NCBI RefSeq assembly: GCF_041320595.1 | Contig: NZ_CP166625.1 | Location: forward strand, 1,871,501-1,935,500 | DNA from: Pleomorphomonas sp. PLEO | GTDB taxonomy: Bacteria > Pseudomonadota > Alphaproteobacteria > Rhizobiales > Pleomorphomonadaceae | Reading direction: 5' to 3' | DNA length: 64,000 bases | In this document: piece after piece, positions 1-8,558 of the stretch | How positions within the stretch are numbered: position 1 is the stretch's first letter | How the letters are laid out: each line of letters opens with the position of its first letter | Position numbers and translations under genes: made by a program | Notes under the pieces: model-generated | Seen by the model: only the letters and a program-made list of their open reading frames with translations | Databases searched by the model: none | What the model was told of the DNA's origin: nothing

Positions 1-113
1 CCTCTATTCCCGTTTTATCGCCCATCGGCAGGTGCTAGATGACTATGCTCTCTGTTGGTGTGTTCAATATGTGCGCTTGCATGTGGGAGCAATAGCTGCG
101 GGGGGGGCGATTA

Positions 114-902
114 GTGTTTGTCTGTTATTTGGATGATAGTGATACTGATCTCGGCAGCAACATTTGTATTGGCGGCTACTACGCTAAGCTCGAAGAATGG
201 TTGCACTTTGAGCAGGAGGTCGCATCCGTATTTTCTTCTTTTCATGTCGAGGTTTTGAGAGGAAAAGACATTATTGATGGGAAAGGTAGCTTCAAAAATT
301 GGAGTGCCAACCGAAAAATAGAGTTTACCGAAGCTGTTTTTACTATATTGAGTAGATGCGTAATTCAGGGGGTTTCTTCCTGCGTAGACAAGAAATGGTT
401 TAGACGAGAAAAAGATTCTGGTAGATTAGAGTACCAAAACCTATCTGCTCTGGGCCTCGCCTTTTCGGCAACAGTTGGGTCAATCGCGTATAGGGCACCT
501 GATGGGGGAGATCCTATTAGCGAAGGCATATCGTTTTTCATTGAAACGGGGCACAAAAGCAACGGAAACATAGAGCGGCTATTTTCAAAAATTGCTGACC
601 CAACCGGCATCCTACCACCACACAGCTCACTGACGTTTGTCGACAAAAGAAGTTGCAGAGCTATACAGGTAGCAGACATGCTGGCATTCTTTTCCAGGAA
701 AGAAATAAATCGCGTAAATCCAAATATTCGCCCAAGAAGGGCCTCGTTTGATCACCCTATTTTCAAGGCAATGAAGCAAGGAATCCGTTATAGATTTAAT
801 CATTTGTGGGATAAACCTGGTCAGTTCGATCTGGACTGGGAAGAATTGACCGATGATAGACTCAGTCAGAGTGCCATTGTTATGTTGCCAAAACATCTGT
901 GA
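114..902 (+). CDS. DUF3800 domain protein
   Basis: A 262-residue soluble protein. The N-terminal YLDDSDTD run and the C-terminal block QVADMLAFFSRKE match the layout of the DUF3800 family, whose early acidic residues resemble an RNase H-like fold. The biochemical role is not established; members are common in accessory and defence-rich regions. GTG at 114 is the only plausible start, because an in-frame stop lies at 93-95 and no ATG intervenes. Base composition is visibly AT-richer than the next genes, which suggests acquisition by transfer. No partner gene lies downstream within 190 bp. Family assignment is from pattern recognition of the two end motifs. Confidence 0.7.
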   Translation: MFVCYLDDSDTDLGSNICIGGYYAKLEEWLHFEQEVASVFSSFHVEVLRGKDIIDGKGSFKNWSANRKIEFTEAVFTILSRCVIQGVSSCVDKKWFRREKDSGRLEYQNLSALGLAFSATVGSIAYRAPDGGDPISEGISFFIETGHKSNGNIERLFSKIADPTGILPPHSSLTFVDKRSCRAIQVADMLAFFSRKEINRVNPNIRPRRASFDHPIFKAMKQGIRYRFNHLWDKPGQFDLDWEELTDDRLSQSAIVMLPKHL

Positions 903-1096
903 ACGCCAGAAAAATTGATGTACGTGCCGTCCAGGAGAGTGATTCCATCGATACGGTCGATGATCGCTGGTCGTATCAGGCTCCCCGCGTTCCCGGTGTG
1001 GGATATCTACCACTCGCCTTAAGGTAGTCGGTTTCCCCTGTGGTGTCCGATGGTTTTCTCGGTCAGAATGGGCGGGAATGACGCGATGTTCTAGGG

Positions 1097-1714
1097 ATGA
1101 CGACCATGGGCAGGTTTGATGAGAACTTTCCTTTCGGGGAGGCGCGGGTATCGATCGTCACTGGCAGCCGGACGACGTTGCAGATCGAGGAGTCGATCCT
1201 GCGCATGGTGGCCAAGCCGGTGCCCGAGGAGATGTTCGGATCGGAGACGCTGCACCGCCTCGTCGAGGAAATGTGGATGTGCATGATCGACGCGGGCGGC
1301 GTCGGCATCGCGGCGCCGCAGGTGGGCATCGCCTGGCGGCTGTTCATCGGCGCGGCCAGCAACATTCTGCCCTCGACGGTGTTCGTCAATCCGGAGGTGG
1401 AGTTTCACGGTGCCGCCGATGTGCTTGGCGAGGAAGGCTGCCTCAGCGTTCCCGGCTGGCGATCGGCCAAAGTGCTGCGCCATCCCAAGGTGACGGTGCG
1501 CTACCGCGATATGGACGGCGGGGCGCACGAGGAGACCTTCGAGGGGCTGGCGGCCCGCGTCATCCAGCACGAAAACGACCATCTCAACGGCAAGCTGTTC
1601 ATCGATATCGATGCCAGCCCGGATGTCGACGATCCCCTGCGGCGGCGGGCGCTGAGGGCGATGGCCGAGATGGAGGCGAGGGCGAAGGCGGTGGCGGAAG
1701 GCGAGCGCGTTTAG
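1097..1714 (+). CDS. def: Peptide deformylase
   Basis: Removes the formyl group from the N-terminal methionine of new proteins in the cytoplasm. All three metal-site motifs are present in order: GVGIAAPQVG at about residues 68-77, EEGCLSVPG with the metal-binding Cys at 115, and QHENDHLNG with His158, Glu159 and His162. At 205 residues it is longer than the usual 165-190 because of an N-terminal extension of about 25 residues, so a later start is possible. It is not next to fmt, so it may be a second, paralogous deformylase. Its stop overlaps the 3' end of the convergent VOC gene by four bases. Confidence 0.9.
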   Translation: MTTMGRFDENFPFGEARVSIVTGSRTTLQIEESILRMVAKPVPEEMFGSETLHRLVEEMWMCMIDAGGVGIAAPQVGIAWRLFIGAASNILPSTVFVNPEVEFHGAADVLGEEGCLSVPGWRSAKVLRHPKVTVRYRDMDGGAHEETFEGLAARVIQHENDHLNGKLFIDIDASPDVDDPLRRRALRAMAEMEARAKAVAEGERV

Positions 1715-2109
1715 CGCGACCCGAAACGCTGTCTCGCGGCCTCGGTCGCGGGCATATAGAGCGACACCGCCGTGCCCTCGGGATCGCGGAACTGGAAGGT
1801 CTTGTTGCCCCAGGGCATGATCTTCAAGTCGTGAACCAGCGCCACCTTGTCTTTCAGGCGGGCGTAGTCGGCATCGACGTCGGCCACCTGGAACTCCAAA
1901 ATGGCGGTGCGATTGTGGCCCGGTTCGGCGGCGCCCTCCTGCCACAGGCCGACCGTCTCAGCGGCGCCGATGGCCAGCGTGCCGGCCGGCGTGACGATCT
2001 CGGCGAAAACCGGCGCCAGCCAGTCGGCGGCGAGGCCGGTCACCATCTCATAGAAGGACACCATGGCCTTGATATCGGCGGCGATCAGACGGGTGGAGGC
2101 GAACTTCAT
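1711..2109 (-). CDS. VOC (glyoxalase-like) family protein
   Basis: A 132-residue single-domain protein of the vicinal oxygen chelate superfamily. The N-terminal pattern ADIKAMVSFYEMVTGL and the C-terminal FRDPEGTAVSLYMP are typical of the two beta-alpha-beta-beta-beta halves. The reaction is unknown; members include dioxygenases, lyases and antibiotic-binding proteins. It is divergent from the TetR gene at 2193, with a 19-bp palindrome between them, so this gene is the probable target of that repressor. ATG at 2109 is preceded by a purine-rich stretch. Confidence 0.85.
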   Translation of the reverse strand: MKFASTRLIAADIKAMVSFYEMVTGLAADWLAPVFAEIVTPAGTLAIGAAETVGLWQEGAAEPGHNRTAILEFQVADVDADYARLKDKVALVHDLKIMPWGNKTFQFRDPEGTAVSLYMPATEAARQRFGSR

Positions 2110-2148
2110 GATGATCTCCCTGGGTCATAAGGCCTGTGGGCATTTGCA

Positions 2149-2167
2149 CTACGATACGGTATCGTAG
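2149..2167. promoter_or_regulatory. TetR-type operator between VOC and tetR
   Basis: A perfect inverted repeat with one central base: CTACGATAC-G-GTATCGTAG. It lies 40 bp upstream of the VOC start and 25 bp upstream of the TetR start, a position that could control both promoters. The binding protein is inferred to be the adjacent TetR regulator. Confidence 0.75.
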
Positions 2168-2192
2168 CGAATAAGTCGAGAGCGCGGGGACC

Positions 2193-2780
2193 ATGGTGAA
2201 AAAGCCACCAAGAGACGAGCAAGCCGCCGATAGCACGGACGAAAGGGTCCGCCGCTCACGGGCGGCCGTCATCGCCGCGACGGCCGAGATCTTGTTCGAA
2301 CGGGGCTATTCCGGCGCCAGCGTCGATGAAATCGCCCGGCGGTCCGGCGTGGCGAAAACCACCATCTACCGGCATTGGCCGACCCGAACCGACCTGCTGC
2401 GCGACGCCTGCTCGACGATTGGCACCCCCCAGGCGGCGCCGGACAGCGGCGGCCTTGCCGGCGATATCGCCGCCTTGATGGGCGATCTCGCCCATGCGCT
2501 CAGCACGGAGAAATGGCCCTCGGTGCTGCCGTCCATCATCGATGCCGGCGAGCGCGATCCCGAGATGGCCGAGATGTATCGCCGCCTGCAGCAAGGCTAT
2601 TCGGCGCCGTTCGAGGCGGTCCTTTCGCGAGCCGTCGGCCGGGGCGAATTGCCTGATGATACCGACGTCGCCGCGCTGGTCGCCGCGCTGATCGGCCCGC
2701 TGTTCTTCCGCCGCTGGTTCTCCCGCGAACCCCTGACCGATGCCTTCGTGGCGGAGGTGATCCGGCGGGCGGTGCGGTAG
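2193..2780 (+). CDS. TetR family transcriptional regulator
   Basis: A 195-residue repressor. The N-terminal helix-turn-helix (about residues 30-75) shows the canonical TetR pattern, with GYSGASVDEIARRSGVAKTT and then IYRHWPTR. The C-terminal ligand-binding domain is of the common TetR_C type. The start ATG at 2193 follows a GGGGA ribosome binding site. It is transcribed away from the VOC gene, and the palindrome at 2149-2167 is the likely autoregulated operator. Confidence 0.9.
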   Translation: MVKKPPRDEQAADSTDERVRRSRAAVIAATAEILFERGYSGASVDEIARRSGVAKTTIYRHWPTRTDLLRDACSTIGTPQAAPDSGGLAGDIAALMGDLAHALSTEKWPSVLPSIIDAGERDPEMAEMYRRLQQGYSAPFEAVLSRAVGRGELPDDTDVAALVAALIGPLFFRRWFSREPLTDAFVAEVIRRAVR

Positions 2781-2838
2781 GGGGCGGATGCGGGCGGGCT
2801 TGGTTATGGAGACCGATATCGGTGGCTCGCTTCGTTCG

Positions 2839-2960
2839 GCCTGAGATCCTCTGCCTGCGCAGAGGAGGACAGTATTATGTGATGGATCAAAGGCTTGGCT
2901 GCCTGCGAACCTCCCTATTAGGCTGTCCTCCTCTGCGCAGGCAGAGGACCTCCGGACGAG
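2839..2960. repeat. Family A palindromic repeat, inverted pair
   Basis: A forward unit (2839-2872) and an inverted unit (2923-2960) of the window-wide family A repeat. Each has core stem CCTCTGC/GCAGAGG with loop CTGC or GCAG. The remainder of the gene-free stretch (2961-3256) holds no recognisable gene. It does contain two copies of a short CCTGATGGGAAA...GAGTCAGG motif, near 3041 and 3131. Confidence 0.85.
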
Positions 2961-3256
2961 AAGGTGCCGAGGTTCATATCCGGCTCCCCTTGGCGCTGAA
3001 GCGCCAGGGTGACGGGATATCGCCTTTGCGCGGAATGGCGCCCTGATGGGAAATTGAGTCAGGTCTGGAACCTATCCCTTTGTGCCATCAATGTAATTTC
3101 GTCATTCCGCGTGAAGGTTTAGGATAAAAGCCTGATGGGAAAAAGAGTCAGGGCCGGCAGCTATCCGGCTGTTTTGATTACATCATTTCGCCGTCCTGCG
3201 CGAGGTGCAGGATCCCGGTACGAGACGGCGCGGCGGTGGGTACAGCGCTCCCCGCC

Positions 3257-3700
3257 TCACACGCTGCTGAGCAGCAGGCTGGTTTCGCTGTTGGCGATGC
3301 CGTCGATCAGGCGAATTTCGCGCAACACGCGGTCGAAGTCGGACAGGCTGGCGGCGCGGATGTTGGCGACCAGATCCCAGTTGCCGTTGGTGGTGTGCAG
3401 CGAGGAGATCTCGGGGAAGCCGCGCAGCTGGCGGATCACCTGGGTGGTGGATTTGCCGATCACCTCGACCATCATCACCGCCGTCACGGCGTGGTCGTCG
3501 TAATCCTCGCGCACCCGCACGGTGAAGCCGAGCAGCGTGCCGGTTTCCAGCAAGCGCTCCAATCGGTTCTGCACCGTGCCGCGCGCCACCTTCAGCAGAT
3601 CGGCCAGCTTGGCAAGCGGCGCCCGGCCGTCGGCCCTGAGCAGTGCGATGAGCCGGCGATCGAGTTCGTCGGGCAAATATTTGGCAATGATCGGTTCCAT
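3257..3700 (-). CDS. Lrp/AsnC family transcriptional regulator
   Basis: A 147-residue feast/famine regulator. From ATG at 3700 it starts MEPIIAKYLPDELDRRLIALL, followed by the helix-turn-helix (about residues 10-60, LAKLADLLKVARGTVQNRLERL) and a C-terminal RAM/AsnC effector domain. An upstream in-frame ATG at 3766 exists but would add 22 atypical residues. It is divergent from ornithine cyclodeaminase at 3838, and AsnC proteins often control adjacent amino acid catabolic genes. The inferred role is therefore an ornithine or arginine responsive regulator of the ocd-ctlX operon. Confidence 0.9.
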   Translation of the reverse strand: MEPIIAKYLPDELDRRLIALLRADGRAPLAKLADLLKVARGTVQNRLERLLETGTLLGFTVRVREDYDDHAVTAVMMVEVIGKSTTQVIRQLRGFPEISSLHTTNGNWDLVANIRAASLSDFDRVLREIRLIDGIANSETSLLLSSV

Positions 3701-3837
3701 GCAAAGCTCTGGCGTTTCGTTCAATGAGGCTGAGCGATTTGTATAATGAAGCCCGCTAAATGACAACGAACTGACATTTCGATCGGCGTGGTGACAGCGA
3801 TAGCATGGGGCAACCGAACAGCCGTGGAGCCCCCTCG

Positions 3838-4887
3838 ATGAATGCGCCGTTACCCTCGGAAAAGGCCTTCGTGCCCTTCGTCAGCGTCGACAACATGCTG
3901 CGGCTGGTCAACCGGATCGGCGTCGAGCGGATGCTGGCCGAGCTGGCCGATGCCATCGAGGCGGATTTCCGGCGCTGGCCGTCGTTCGACAAGACGCCTC
4001 GCCTGGCCTCGCATTCGGCGGACGGGGTGATCGAGCTGATGCCGACCTCGGACGGCGAGGTCTACGGCTTCAAATACGTCAACGGCCACCCGCGCAACCA
4101 GAGCCGGGGCTTGCAGACGGTGGCCGCCCTGGGCCTGCTCGCCCACGTGCCGACCGGCTATCCGCTGCTCGTCTCGGAGATGACGCTGCTGACCGCGCTG
4201 CGCACCGCCGCGACGTCGGCGATGGCCGCCCGGCATCTGGCGCCGCGCAACGCCCGTACGCTGGCGGTGATCGGCAACGGTGCCCAGTGCGAATTCCAGG
4301 TGTTGGCGATGAAGGCGGTGCTCGGCATCGCGCGGGTGCGCCTTTACGACATCGATCCGTCGGCCACCGCCAAGGCGGTCCGCAACCTGACGGGACGCGG
4401 GCTGGAGGTGATCGCCTGCGCCTCGGGCAGCGAGGCGGTGGAGGGCGCCGAGATCATCACCACCTGCACCGCCGACAAGCGCTACTCGACCATATTGACC
4501 GACAACATGGTGGGGTCGGGCGTACACATCAACGCCATCGGCGGCGACTGCCCCGGCAAGACCGAGCTACACCGCGACATCCTCCTGCGTTCGGATATCT
4601 TCGTGGAATATCCGCCGCAGACCCGCGTCGAGGGCGAGATCCAGCAACTGCCGGCCGACCACCCGGTGACCGAGCTGTGGCAGGTGATCTCTGGCGCGGC
4701 GGCCGGCCGGCAGCGGGCCGAGCAGATCACCCTGTTCGACAGCGTCGGCTTTGCCATCGAGGACTTTTCGGCGCTGCGCTATGTTCGGCAGGCGATCGTC
4801 GGCACCGAGCTCTACCTCGACCTCGACATGATCGCCGACCCCGACGACCCGCGCGATCTGTTCGGCATGGTCGAGAGGGCGCGATGA
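3838..4887 (+). CDS. ocd: Ornithine cyclodeaminase
   Basis: Converts L-ornithine to L-proline plus ammonia with bound NAD (EC 4.3.1.12). The protein is 349 residues from ATG 3838; an in-frame ATG at 3805 would add 11 residues. It shows the family features: the KYVNGHP lysine region, TALRTAATSAMAA, the Rossmann motif GNGAQCEF, and GGDCPGKTEL with the Asp expected for catalysis. The stop overlaps the next start as ATGA, so it is translationally coupled to the CtlX-like hydrolase. The two genes plausibly form an arginine/citrulline to proline route. Confidence 0.93.
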   Translation: MNAPLPSEKAFVPFVSVDNMLRLVNRIGVERMLAELADAIEADFRRWPSFDKTPRLASHSADGVIELMPTSDGEVYGFKYVNGHPRNQSRGLQTVAALGLLAHVPTGYPLLVSEMTLLTALRTAATSAMAARHLAPRNARTLAVIGNGAQCEFQVLAMKAVLGIARVRLYDIDPSATAKAVRNLTGRGLEVIACASGSEAVEGAEIITTCTADKRYSTILTDNMVGSGVHINAIGGDCPGKTELHRDILLRSDIFVEYPPQTRVEGEIQQLPADHPVTELWQVISGAAAGRQRAEQITLFDSVGFAIEDFSALRYVRQAIVGTELYLDLDMIADPDDPRDLFGMVERAR

Positions 4888-5819
4888 CCATGGCCCGATT
4901 GATGAGGCTTTCGCCGCAGGCGCCGGCCGCCGTGGTGATGGTGCGGCCGCGCCACTTCACCGTCAACACCGAGACCGCCGCCGACAACCGCTTTCAGGTG
5001 GCGGGCGACGACGACGGGCTGGCGCCGCTGGCCCATGCCGAGATCAGCCGCGCGGCTGAGCAGCTGACGGCGGCGGGCGTCACCGTGCACCTGTTCGAGG
5101 ACACCGGCACCGAGACGCCGGATTCGGTGTTCCCCAACAACTGGTTTTCCACCCATGCCGGCGGCCACGTGGCCATTTATCCGATGAAGGCGCCGAGCCG
5201 CCGCCGCGAGCGGCGCGCCGACGTCATCGAGATGCTGAAGAGCCGCTATCGCGTGCAGGAGGTGATCGACTATTCCGGCCTGGAGCCGGATGGCCTGTTC
5301 CTCGAAGGCACCGGCGCCATGGTGCTCGACCATATCGACCGCGTGGCCTACGCCGTGCGCTCCGACCGCACCGACCCGATCGCGCTGGAGCGCTTCTGCA
5401 CCCAGTTCAACTTCGAACCGATGGTGTTCGAAGCGCGCGATGGCGATGGCATGCCGATCTACCACACCAACGTGTTGATGTGCGTCGCCAGCGACTTCGC
5501 ACTGATCGGGCTCGACATGATGACCGAGCCGGCGCGGCGGCGGGAGATCGTCGGCCGGCTGGAGCAGTCGGGCCGGCGGGTGATCGGCCTTCGCAACGAC
5601 CAGATCGCCCGCTTCGCCGGCAACGCGCTGGAACTGCAAGGCCGGGAGCGGCGGCTCCTGGCGCTGTCGACCACGGCGCGCGATGCCCTCGACGCCGAGC
5701 AGATCGCCGCCATCGAAGAAAGCGCCACGCTGCTACCGCTCGACATCCCCACCATCGAGCGGGCGGGAGGATCGGTGCGCTGCACGCTGGCGGGGGTGCA
5801 TCTGACGGCGCGGCATTGA
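4884..5819 (+). CDS. ctlX: CtlX-like citrulline/arginine hydrolase (amidinotransferase superfamily)
   Basis: A 311-residue pentein-fold enzyme of the arginine deiminase/amidinotransferase superfamily. It resembles the citrulline-utilisation hydrolase CtlX, which acts on ureido or guanidino amino acids. Visible landmarks are FPNNW at 83-87, EGTGAMV at 141-147, the catalytic His in YHTN (194), and the catalytic Cys at 300 in GGSVRC. The ATG is chosen because it overlaps the ocd stop and gives the expected N-terminus. With ocd next door, the substrate is likely arginine or citrulline, yielding ornithine for cyclodeamination. The exact substrate is not decidable from sequence alone. Confidence 0.85.
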   Translation: MTMARLMRLSPQAPAAVVMVRPRHFTVNTETAADNRFQVAGDDDGLAPLAHAEISRAAEQLTAAGVTVHLFEDTGTETPDSVFPNNWFSTHAGGHVAIYPMKAPSRRRERRADVIEMLKSRYRVQEVIDYSGLEPDGLFLEGTGAMVLDHIDRVAYAVRSDRTDPIALERFCTQFNFEPMVFEARDGDGMPIYHTNVLMCVASDFALIGLDMMTEPARRREIVGRLEQSGRRVIGLRNDQIARFAGNALELQGRERRLLALSTTARDALDAEQIAAIEESATLLPLDIPTIERAGGSVRCTLAGVHLTARH

Positions 5820-5890
5820 GAGGGGGTGTTCATCCGCCTCGGGGCGGCGGTTGGCGCTTGTCGCGGGCGTCGCTGTTGTCGTGGCGTTGA

Positions 5891-5954
5891 GTGCATCACA
5901 AATGTTTTTGCTGCACACTTGCCCTTGCGTGCAGCTTATTTATATTTGATGCAC
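5891..5954. promoter_or_regulatory. Nested inverted repeats upstream of the nucleotidyltransferase
   Basis: The outer arms are GTGCATCA (5891-5898) and TGATGCAC (5947-5954). The inner arms are GCTGCAC (5910-5916) and GTGCAGC (5929-5935). Both pairs are perfect and lie 16 bp upstream of the ATG at 5971. They could be operators or a 5' leader hairpin; a role in autoregulation is inferred. Confidence 0.6.
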
Positions 5955-5970
5955 ACACCGAGATTATCCG

Positions 5971-6990
5971 ATGGCCCTCATCTCCCATTCCCGTGCCGCC
6001 CAGGTTGCCTATCAGGATCTGCTGCGTCTTCATCTCGACGAGTCCGCCTCCGAGTTGATCGGCAGCATCGAGGAGCGGATGCGCAACGGGCGAGTCTACC
6101 TTTACGACAAGTTCCGCATCGGCTCGGAGATGAAGAGCCGCTATCTCGGTGAGGGGACGCCTGAGCTGCGCGCACGCCTGAACCGCGCCGTCGAGCTGAA
6201 GGTAGCGGGCGAGGAACGTCGCAGCACAATGGCCCGGCTCGCCCGCGTGTTGCGCGCCGAGGGGTTCATCGGCACAGACCGCGATACCGGCTCCCTGCTG
6301 ATGGCTTTTGCCCGTTCTGGGGTCTTCCGCTTGGGCGGTACGCTGATTGGAACGGCCGCCTATGCCCTCCTTCAGGGTGATTTGGGCGTGCGCTTCGGTT
6401 CCGAAGAGTTGGCACAAACGGGCGACATCGATTTTGCAAGCTTCGAACGGCTTTCGGTCGCCCTGGGTGACGAGGTCGAAGAGAACCCCGGAGACATCTT
6501 GCGGGCGCTGAAGTTCGATCCGGTGCCCGGGATATCGGATCGGCAGGTCTGGAAATGGCGGCAGAGCAGCGGCACGGCGATGGTCGAGTTTCTGACGCCG
6601 GCTTTTGGTGATGAGAGGGTCAAGCCTCTGCCCGCGCTGGGAGTCAGTGCGCAGGCTCTCAACTATCTGAACTTTCTGATCGCCGAACCCATTCCCGCGA
6701 TCGCACTCTATCGATCAGGTGTGCTGGTGCAGATTCCGCGCCCCGAGCGCTTCGCGATCCACAAACTGATCGTTGCCGACCGTCGCCAGGGCGGCCCCGA
6801 TCACGCCAAGTCCCGCAAGGATCGTGGCCAGGCGGCGTTTCTGATCGAAATACTCGCTGAAGACCGACCCGACGACTTGCGTGAAGCTTATGAAGATGCG
6901 CTTTCGCGCGGCCCGCGCTGGCGCGAACGGATAACAGCAAGTCTTGCCCGACTGCCAAAGGCTGCCGAGATCCTTCGCACTCTGACGTGA
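5971..6990 (+). CDS. GSU2403-family nucleotidyltransferase-fold protein
   Basis: A 339-residue protein with the nucleotidyltransferase-like core of the GSU2403 family. FRLGGTLIGTAAY at about residues 119-131 is followed by TGDIDFA with Asp152 and Asp154, the metal-binding pair. It also has an N-terminal helical region and a C-terminal helical region with SRKDRGQAAFLIEIL. The target is unknown; related minimal nucleotidyltransferases include toxins that modify tRNA or proteins. It sits between arginine-catabolism genes and a DinD-like gene, and has nested inverted repeats in its promoter. Function is inferred only from the fold. Confidence 0.75.
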   Translation: MALISHSRAAQVAYQDLLRLHLDESASELIGSIEERMRNGRVYLYDKFRIGSEMKSRYLGEGTPELRARLNRAVELKVAGEERRSTMARLARVLRAEGFIGTDRDTGSLLMAFARSGVFRLGGTLIGTAAYALLQGDLGVRFGSEELAQTGDIDFASFERLSVALGDEVEENPGDILRALKFDPVPGISDRQVWKWRQSSGTAMVEFLTPAFGDERVKPLPALGVSAQALNYLNFLIAEPIPAIALYRSGVLVQIPRPERFAIHKLIVADRRQGGPDHAKSRKDRGQAAFLIEILAEDRPDDLREAYEDALSRGPRWRERITASLARLPKAAEILRTLT

Positions 6991-7050
6991 TGGTGCCTGT
7001 CGAAAACGTCTCCCCCAAGTCTAGCGATATGCATCCTTTGGTGGTATTTA

Positions 7051-7065
7051 GAACAAACAGTGTAC
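7051..7065 (+). promoter_or_regulatory. LexA-like SOS box upstream of dinD
   Basis: GAAC-N7-GTAC, one mismatch from the alphaproteobacterial LexA consensus GAAC-N7-GAAC. It is 99 bp upstream of the DinD-like start. DinD is SOS-induced in E. coli, so damage control is plausible, but a single-mismatch 8-base motif can occur by chance. Confidence 0.45.
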
Positions 7066-7163
7066 ATTTAGATCGTGGGCGCGATAATCAGGGTGAGCGC
7101 CCGCAGGGCTGAGCGAACTGGTTGCTGTGTTGAAGGCGGTGTGGCCTACAAGGAATTGATCGC

Positions 7164-8504
7164 ATGATAGACAAACGAAGTGACAAACTGTCCAGCATGC
7201 CTTCTGACGAGGCGCTACAACGCCTAACGCAGACAGACCCGCAAGAAGTGGCCATTCTCTCCAACGCGTCCATGAAAGATGGTGAGATCGAACGGCTAAT
7301 TGCCGAGTTTGAGAATGCTTCACAATTCGACGACGATGGCTTCGAGTTTTGGAGCGCCCGTACGCTCTCGCGCTTGCTCGAATATTCGGATTACAGGAAT
7401 TTTCTCAATATCATCGAGAAGGCGAAAATCGCCTGTGCGAATGCCGGCCAGCTACCGGAAGACCATTTCGGTGACGTCACCGAAATGGTCGAATTAGGTA
7501 GCGGCGCCGTACGTGAAATCGATGATATGCGGCTAACTCGTTATGCCTGCTATCTGATCACGCAGAACGGTGACGCACGAAAAAAGCCAGTGGCCTTCGG
7601 ACAGACCTACTTTGCAATCCAGACCCGCCGTCAGGAGCTTTCCGATCAAGCGGCCGCCGCGGTTCCCGCCTCCGAGGATGAAAAGCGTGTATTCCTGCGC
7701 AATCAAATAAAAGAACACAACATCAAGCTTTCAAGCGCTGCGAAGGATGCCGGTGTGGTTACATCGCAGGAATTCGCGATTTTCCATAGTAAGGGCTATC
7801 AAGGGCTCTATGGAAAAACGGTTCCGGAGATTCGGCGTTACAAAGGGTTGCCAGCCAGCGCTGACATTCTCGACCGCATGGGCAGTACGGAGCTTGCCGC
7901 GAACTTTTTCCGCGTCACACAGACGGAAGAAAAGCTTCGCAAAGATAAGATCCTAGGACTGAATGCCGCCTATGCGACGCATTACGCTGTCGGCCGGCAG
8001 GTCCGCGACGCTATGTTGAAAATCAGCGGGATTGCGCCTGAGGACCTCGCCGTCGCCGATAACATAAAGAATGCGGAAAAGCGGATTAAGTCCGACCGTC
8101 CCCTTCAGCCGCTTCCTCTTGAACCGGCACCAAGCCCCGCGCCCTCCCAGGTTGAGATTGCGCTTGCGGTCGAAGCCGATCCGGTCGAGGACCATCGTCC
8201 GATCGATCTGCGCAAAGATCTCTGGAAATTTGCGTTGCTGGTCATGGCGTTGCGAACGGATGGCGTGATTTCCACGAGCGACCTCATCGCCGAACTGCCG
8301 AATTACATCCACGTACCGGATGGCTCACAAGAAGCCCTCACAGGTCGTAACGACAACAAGTTCTCGCAGATCGTCAGAAACCTGAAGTCGCACAAAACGG
8401 CCAAAACCAACTTCATTTTTCAGGGCTATGCGGAAGACACCAAAGGTGGATTTCGTATTACCGCGAAGGGGCGCGAGTTCGTCAAAACGTATTTCGCTGA
8501 ATAG
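7164..8504 (+). CDS. dinD: DinD-like DNA-damage-inducible protein with C-terminal winged-helix extension
   Basis: A 446-residue protein. Residues of about 57-280 match DinD, starting with FEFWSARTLSRLLEYSDYRNF and continuing through DDMRLTRYACYLITQNGD and the KKPVAFGQTYFAIQTRRQE helix. DinD of E. coli inhibits RecA filaments and is about 275 residues. Here a Pro-rich linker (about 310-335, LEPAPSPAPS) leads to an added domain with FSQIVRNLKSHKTAKTNF and GGFRITAKGREF. That resembles the winged helix found at the ends of some restriction enzymes. The start ATG lacks a strong ribosome site. A LexA-like box lies upstream. Confidence 0.8.
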   Translation: MIDKRSDKLSSMPSDEALQRLTQTDPQEVAILSNASMKDGEIERLIAEFENASQFDDDGFEFWSARTLSRLLEYSDYRNFLNIIEKAKIACANAGQLPEDHFGDVTEMVELGSGAVREIDDMRLTRYACYLITQNGDARKKPVAFGQTYFAIQTRRQELSDQAAAAVPASEDEKRVFLRNQIKEHNIKLSSAAKDAGVVTSQEFAIFHSKGYQGLYGKTVPEIRRYKGLPASADILDRMGSTELAANFFRVTQTEEKLRKDKILGLNAAYATHYAVGRQVRDAMLKISGIAPEDLAVADNIKNAEKRIKSDRPLQPLPLEPAPSPAPSQVEIALAVEADPVEDHRPIDLRKDLWKFALLVMALRTDGVISTSDLIAELPNYIHVPDGSQEALTGRNDNKFSQIVRNLKSHKTAKTNFIFQGYAEDTKGGFRITAKGREFVKTYFAE

Positions 8505-8558
8505 ATTCGGCGAATATCGCACCCCGCATGTAGGTTCCAAGTTTTTCAGGGAACGACT

